Assembly (NCBI GenBank): GCA_029865445.1
Contig: JAOUGY010000165.1
Coordinates: 1-8,367 of the forward strand
DNA from: Acidimicrobiia bacterium
GTDB taxonomy: Bacteria; Actinomycetota; Acidimicrobiia; Spongiisociales; ZC4RG35
Direction of reading: 5' to 3'
DNA length: 8,367 nt
Under the pieces are notes generated by a model, which did not search any database, was not told the DNA's origin, and was given only the letters and a program-made list of their open reading frames with translations. The position numbers were made by a program, and so were the translations under genes. Of the stretch, positions 6,041 to 8,367 are shown in pieces (position 1 is the stretch's first letter; each line of letters opens with the position of its first letter).

Positions 6041-7201
6041 TCAGTGGGAGGGCGTCTCAGCCTCCGATGACCCGACGGTCTCCGTAGCCTCACGCCTGCG
6101 TTGCCGGCCCCGCGCCGTGGGCGCTCGATCGTAGAGAGACTCGGACTCGATGACCTCGTGGCGTTCGAGGACGGTGGAGATGAACGCCTGGATGGTGGCG
6201 GCCACGGGAAGGGCGAGCACGGCCCCAATGCCTCCCAGCAACGAGGCGCCTGCGATCACGGAACCGATCGATATCGCCGGATGGATCGCCATCGCCTTCG
6301 CAGTGATCTTCGGCGCCACCCAGAAGTTCTCGATCTGTTGGTATGCGACGAGCGCCACCAACACCCACAGCGCCTTGATCGGCGTGTCGAAGAGCGCAAC
6401 GAGCACCGGCAGTACCGCCGCGATGTATGTCCCGACAACGGGAACGAACTGCGAGATGACCCCGACCCACAGTCCAAGCGCCACCACGTACGGCAGGTCG
6501 AGGACCGTCAGAACCACCGCGGTGAAAGCGGCCGCCACCACCGACAAGAGGAGCCGCGAGTAGATGTAGCCGCCAGTCTTGGCTACGGCGATGTCCCACA
6601 TCCTCAACAACTCACGCTGCCGTTTCGGAGGCAGGACGCTCAACACGGTTCGCCGCATGGTGGGTCCCTCCACCACCATGTAGTACGCGAAGAGGGTGAT
6701 CGTCACCAGTTGGAAGAGACCCGAGAACACCGTGTTCGACACGGTGAAGATCCCACCCGCAACGCTGGACCCATACCGCGCGAGGAGAGACCCGAGATCC
6801 TCGAACTCGTCCGAGACGCCTTGGTCGATGAGTTCGATGTCGATGATGTCCTGAGTTGCGAGGAAGTCCTGGAGAGACACGACGTATTCGGGGAGCGACC
6901 CGGCGAGTTCCGATGCCTGATTTACGAACAAGGGCACCAGAGAGGCAACGAATCCGACGGATACCACGGTCACAACGAGAAACACGAAGCCGGTGGCGGA
7001 GCGGCGTTTCCAACCTCGCCCGGACAGATACTGCACCGCCGGTTCGAGAGCAACCGAGACGAACAAGGCGATGGACACCATGAATATGAGGTTGCGGAGC
7101 CGCAACGCCACCCACACCGTCGCCGACACCCCCAGGATGACCAACGCCACGGTCAGCGCCGCCTTTCGGAGTGAGCGCGAAACTGGGGGTTCGGCGTCCA
7201 T
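6041..7201 (-). CDS. AI-2E family (PerM/YdiK-like) membrane transporter
   Basis: This is a polytopic inner-membrane protein of the AI-2E transporter family, 386 residues with the start chosen. Hydrophobic segments lie near 14-32, 37-55, 69-92, 150-176, 214-234, 236-257, 259-285 and 310-340, matching the eight-helix plan. The family hallmark QQIENFWVAPKI lies at 288-299. A soluble stretch of about 55 residues (94-148) separates the third and fourth segments, as in relatives. The tail (345-386) is highly charged and should be cytoplasmic. Members have been linked to autoinducer-2 export, sodium/proton exchange or unknown cargo, so the substrate here is unassigned. ATG at 7201 is preferred. An in-frame ATG at 7246 would add 15 residues, but it overlaps the putative -10 box of malQ and leaves only 15 bp between the divergent starts. 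Neither start has a strong ribosome site. Confidence 0.92.
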   Translation of the reverse strand: MDAEPPVSRSLRKAALTVALVILGVSATVWVALRLRNLIFMVSIALFVSVALEPAVQYLSGRGWKRRSATGFVFLVVTVVSVGFVASLVPLFVNQASELAGSLPEYVVSLQDFLATQDIIDIELIDQGVSDEFEDLGSLLARYGSSVAGGIFTVSNTVFSGLFQLVTITLFAYYMVVEGPTMRRTVLSVLPPKRQRELLRMWDIAVAKTGGYIYSRLLLSVVAAAFTAVVLTVLDLPYVVALGLWVGVISQFVPVVGTYIAAVLPVLVALFDTPIKALWVLVALVAYQQIENFWVAPKITAKAMAIHPAISIGSVIAGASLLGGIGAVLALPVAATIQAFISTVLERHEVIESESLYDRAPTARGRQRRREATETVGSSEAETPSH

Positions 7202-7245
7202 GACCGCAGCGTACCCACGCCGACCGGCTCGGGATGCTCCGTTCA

Positions 7246-7251
7246 TATACT
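7246..7251 (+). promoter_or_regulatory. Candidate -10 box (TATACT) for malQ in the divergent gap
   Basis: TATACT lies 10 bases before the malQ ATG in an otherwise GC-rich 60-bp gap (7202-7261). It matches the sigma-70-type -10 consensus at five of six positions. A transcript starting about 7 bases after it would leave a leader of only 3-5 nt, which fits the lack of a Shine-Dalgarno site. No convincing -35 hexamer is seen at 16-18 bp. The same TATA core reads TATATG on the minus strand, so it could also serve the AI-2E family gene. Confidence 0.45.
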
Positions 7252-7261
7252 CGCCTGCTCC

Positions 7262-8367
7262 ATGCCGGAATCCTCTCCACGTACTGCAGGCATCCTCCTC
7301 CATCCGACATCGCTCCCGGGCAAGCAAGGGATCGGCACCCTCGGGCGCGCCTCGGACCGGTTCATCGAGGCCCTCACGCGCATGCACCAGTCGTGGTGGC
7401 AGATGCTCCCGATCGGACCGACCGGATACGGCGATTCTCCCTACCAGTCCCCGTCCACGTTCGCCGGCAATCCGCTGCTGGTGGATCTGGAAATGCTCGC
7501 CGACGATGGCTGGCTCGAGCGGGCCGAGGTGGGGCCGAAGGCACCACTCCCCGACAATGAGGTGGACTTCGGAGTCGTCATCCCCTTTGTCATGGGACGG
7601 CTCGAGAGGGCGACCGATCGACTGGTCGCCAACCCGACACCGGAGTTCGAAGAGTTCTGCCAGGACCACGCGGAGGTGTGGCTGGACGACTTCGCCATGT
7701 TCACCGCCCTCAAACGGACTCACCATCTCCGGCCCTGGTGGGAATGGGAGAGCCCATTCGTTCACCGCTACCCGCCGGCACTCGCGGAGGCACAGGATCG
7801 GCTGTCGACGCAGATCGCGCGCGTGAAAGCTGAACAGTTCTTCTTCGATCGTCAATTCCGACGGCTCCGAGACCTCGCCCATTCCGAAGGTGTTCGGCTC
7901 ATCGGGGACATCCCCATCTTCGTTGCCCACGACTCCGCCGACGTGTGGGCCAACCCCGATCTGTTCTTCCTCGACGAGTCGGGGCACCCGACCGTGGTAG
8001 CAGGCGTGCCTCCCGACTACTTCTCCGAGACAGGACAGCGCTGGGGAAACCCGCTCTACGACTGGGACCGACACCGCAGCACCCATTACGAGTGGTGGAC
8101 GGCCCGCATGAGCAGGGTGTTCGACATGTTCGACCTCGTGAGGGTCGATCACTTTCGAGGATTCGACGCTTCGTGGCACATCCCGGCCGATTGCCCGACG
8201 GCGGTCGACGGCGAGTGGGTCGAGGCTCCCGGGATCGAGTTGTTCGATCAACTCCTGACCGCGTTCGGAGACCTTCCCGTGATCGCAGAGGACCTCGGTG
8301 TCATCACACCGGATGTGGAGGCTCTCCGCGATCGCTACGGGTTCCCCGGTATGAAGATCCTCCAATT
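7262..8367 (+). CDS. malQ: 4-alpha-glucanotransferase (amylomaltase), GH77, 3' end cut by window
   Basis: This cytoplasmic enzyme transfers alpha-1,4-glucan segments between maltodextrins or glycogen-derived chains. My plus-strand translation gives 368 codons with no stop before the window edge. The N-terminus has the family pattern GILLHPTSLPG (10-20), followed by LPIGPTGYGDSPYQSPSTFAGNP (49-71). RLIGDIPIFVAHDSADVW and WGNPLYDW are also typical. The nucleophile is D296 in VRVDHFRGF and the acid/base is E343 in VIAEDLG. Their 47-residue spacing equals that of Thermus amylomaltase (Asp293/Glu340), and the third catalytic Asp should lie beyond the window. Full-length short-type enzymes are about 500 residues, so roughly a quarter is missing. 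ATG at 7262 is supported by the immediate GILLHPTSLPG motif. It is transcribed away from the AI-2E family gene and is probably unrelated to the importer. Confidence 0.96.
   Translation, partial: MPESSPRTAGILLHPTSLPGKQGIGTLGRASDRFIEALTRMHQSWWQMLPIGPTGYGDSPYQSPSTFAGNPLLVDLEMLADDGWLERAEVGPKAPLPDNEVDFGVVIPFVMGRLERATDRLVANPTPEFEEFCQDHAEVWLDDFAMFTALKRTHHLRPWWEWESPFVHRYPPALAEAQDRLSTQIARVKAEQFFFDRQFRRLRDLAHSEGVRLIGDIPIFVAHDSADVWANPDLFFLDESGHPTVVAGVPPDYFSETGQRWGNPLYDWDRHRSTHYEWWTARMSRVFDMFDLVRVDHFRGFDASWHIPADCPTAVDGEWVEAPGIELFDQLLTAFGDLPVIAEDLGVITPDVEALRDRYGFPGMKILQ

Noticed and set aside
6101..7174. Plus-strand open frame of 357 codons opposite the AI-2E family gene
   Set aside because: Its composition is dominated by His, Arg, Asp and Gln, as expected for the antisense of a hydrophobic protein. 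No motif is visible.
7202..8365. Long open frame on the minus strand continuing upstream of the AI-2E family gene
   Set aside because: It lies antisense to malQ, whose catalytic motifs are intact on the plus strand. The translation of this part resembles no family I know, and high GC leaves antisense frames open.

Overview
The window looks like chromosomal DNA from a GC-rich actinobacterium. The class Acidimicrobiia or a relative is my best guess. This rests on the high GC content, frequent GTG/TTG starts, and a lipoprotein whose anchor is followed by a long Thr/Ala/Glu linker. The placement is inference from style, not from a marker gene.

Positions 5880 down to 1 (minus strand) hold one peptide-type ABC importer, in the order binding lipoprotein (4114-5880), permease B (3006-3983), permease C (2024-3013), ATPase D (983-2023), ATPase F (1-990, cut by the window edge). 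B overlaps C by 8 bp, C abuts D with no gap, and D overlaps F by 8 bp, so the four membrane/ATPase genes are tightly coupled. A strong intrinsic terminator with a 13-bp stem and a UUCG loop sits between the binding-protein gene and the permeases. It probably lets the binding protein be made in excess.

The most notable feature is the binding protein. Its signal peptide and linker run straight into a sequence that normally lies about 60-80 residues into a mature family 5 binding protein. The missing first part of the fold appears instead as the last ~60 residues, after the usual C-terminal end. This is the signature of a circular permutation. Both gene ends look intact: a good ribosome site and lipobox at the front, and a stop followed 8 bases later by the terminator at the back.

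Upstream, positions 6041-7201 (minus) encode an AI-2E family (PerM/YdiK-like) membrane protein. Diverging from it, 7262-8367 (plus, cut by the right edge) encodes the first 368 residues of 4-alpha-glucanotransferase MalQ. A 60-bp gap between these two holds a TATACT -10 box. I saw no RNA genes, insertion sequences, CRISPR arrays or attachment sites.
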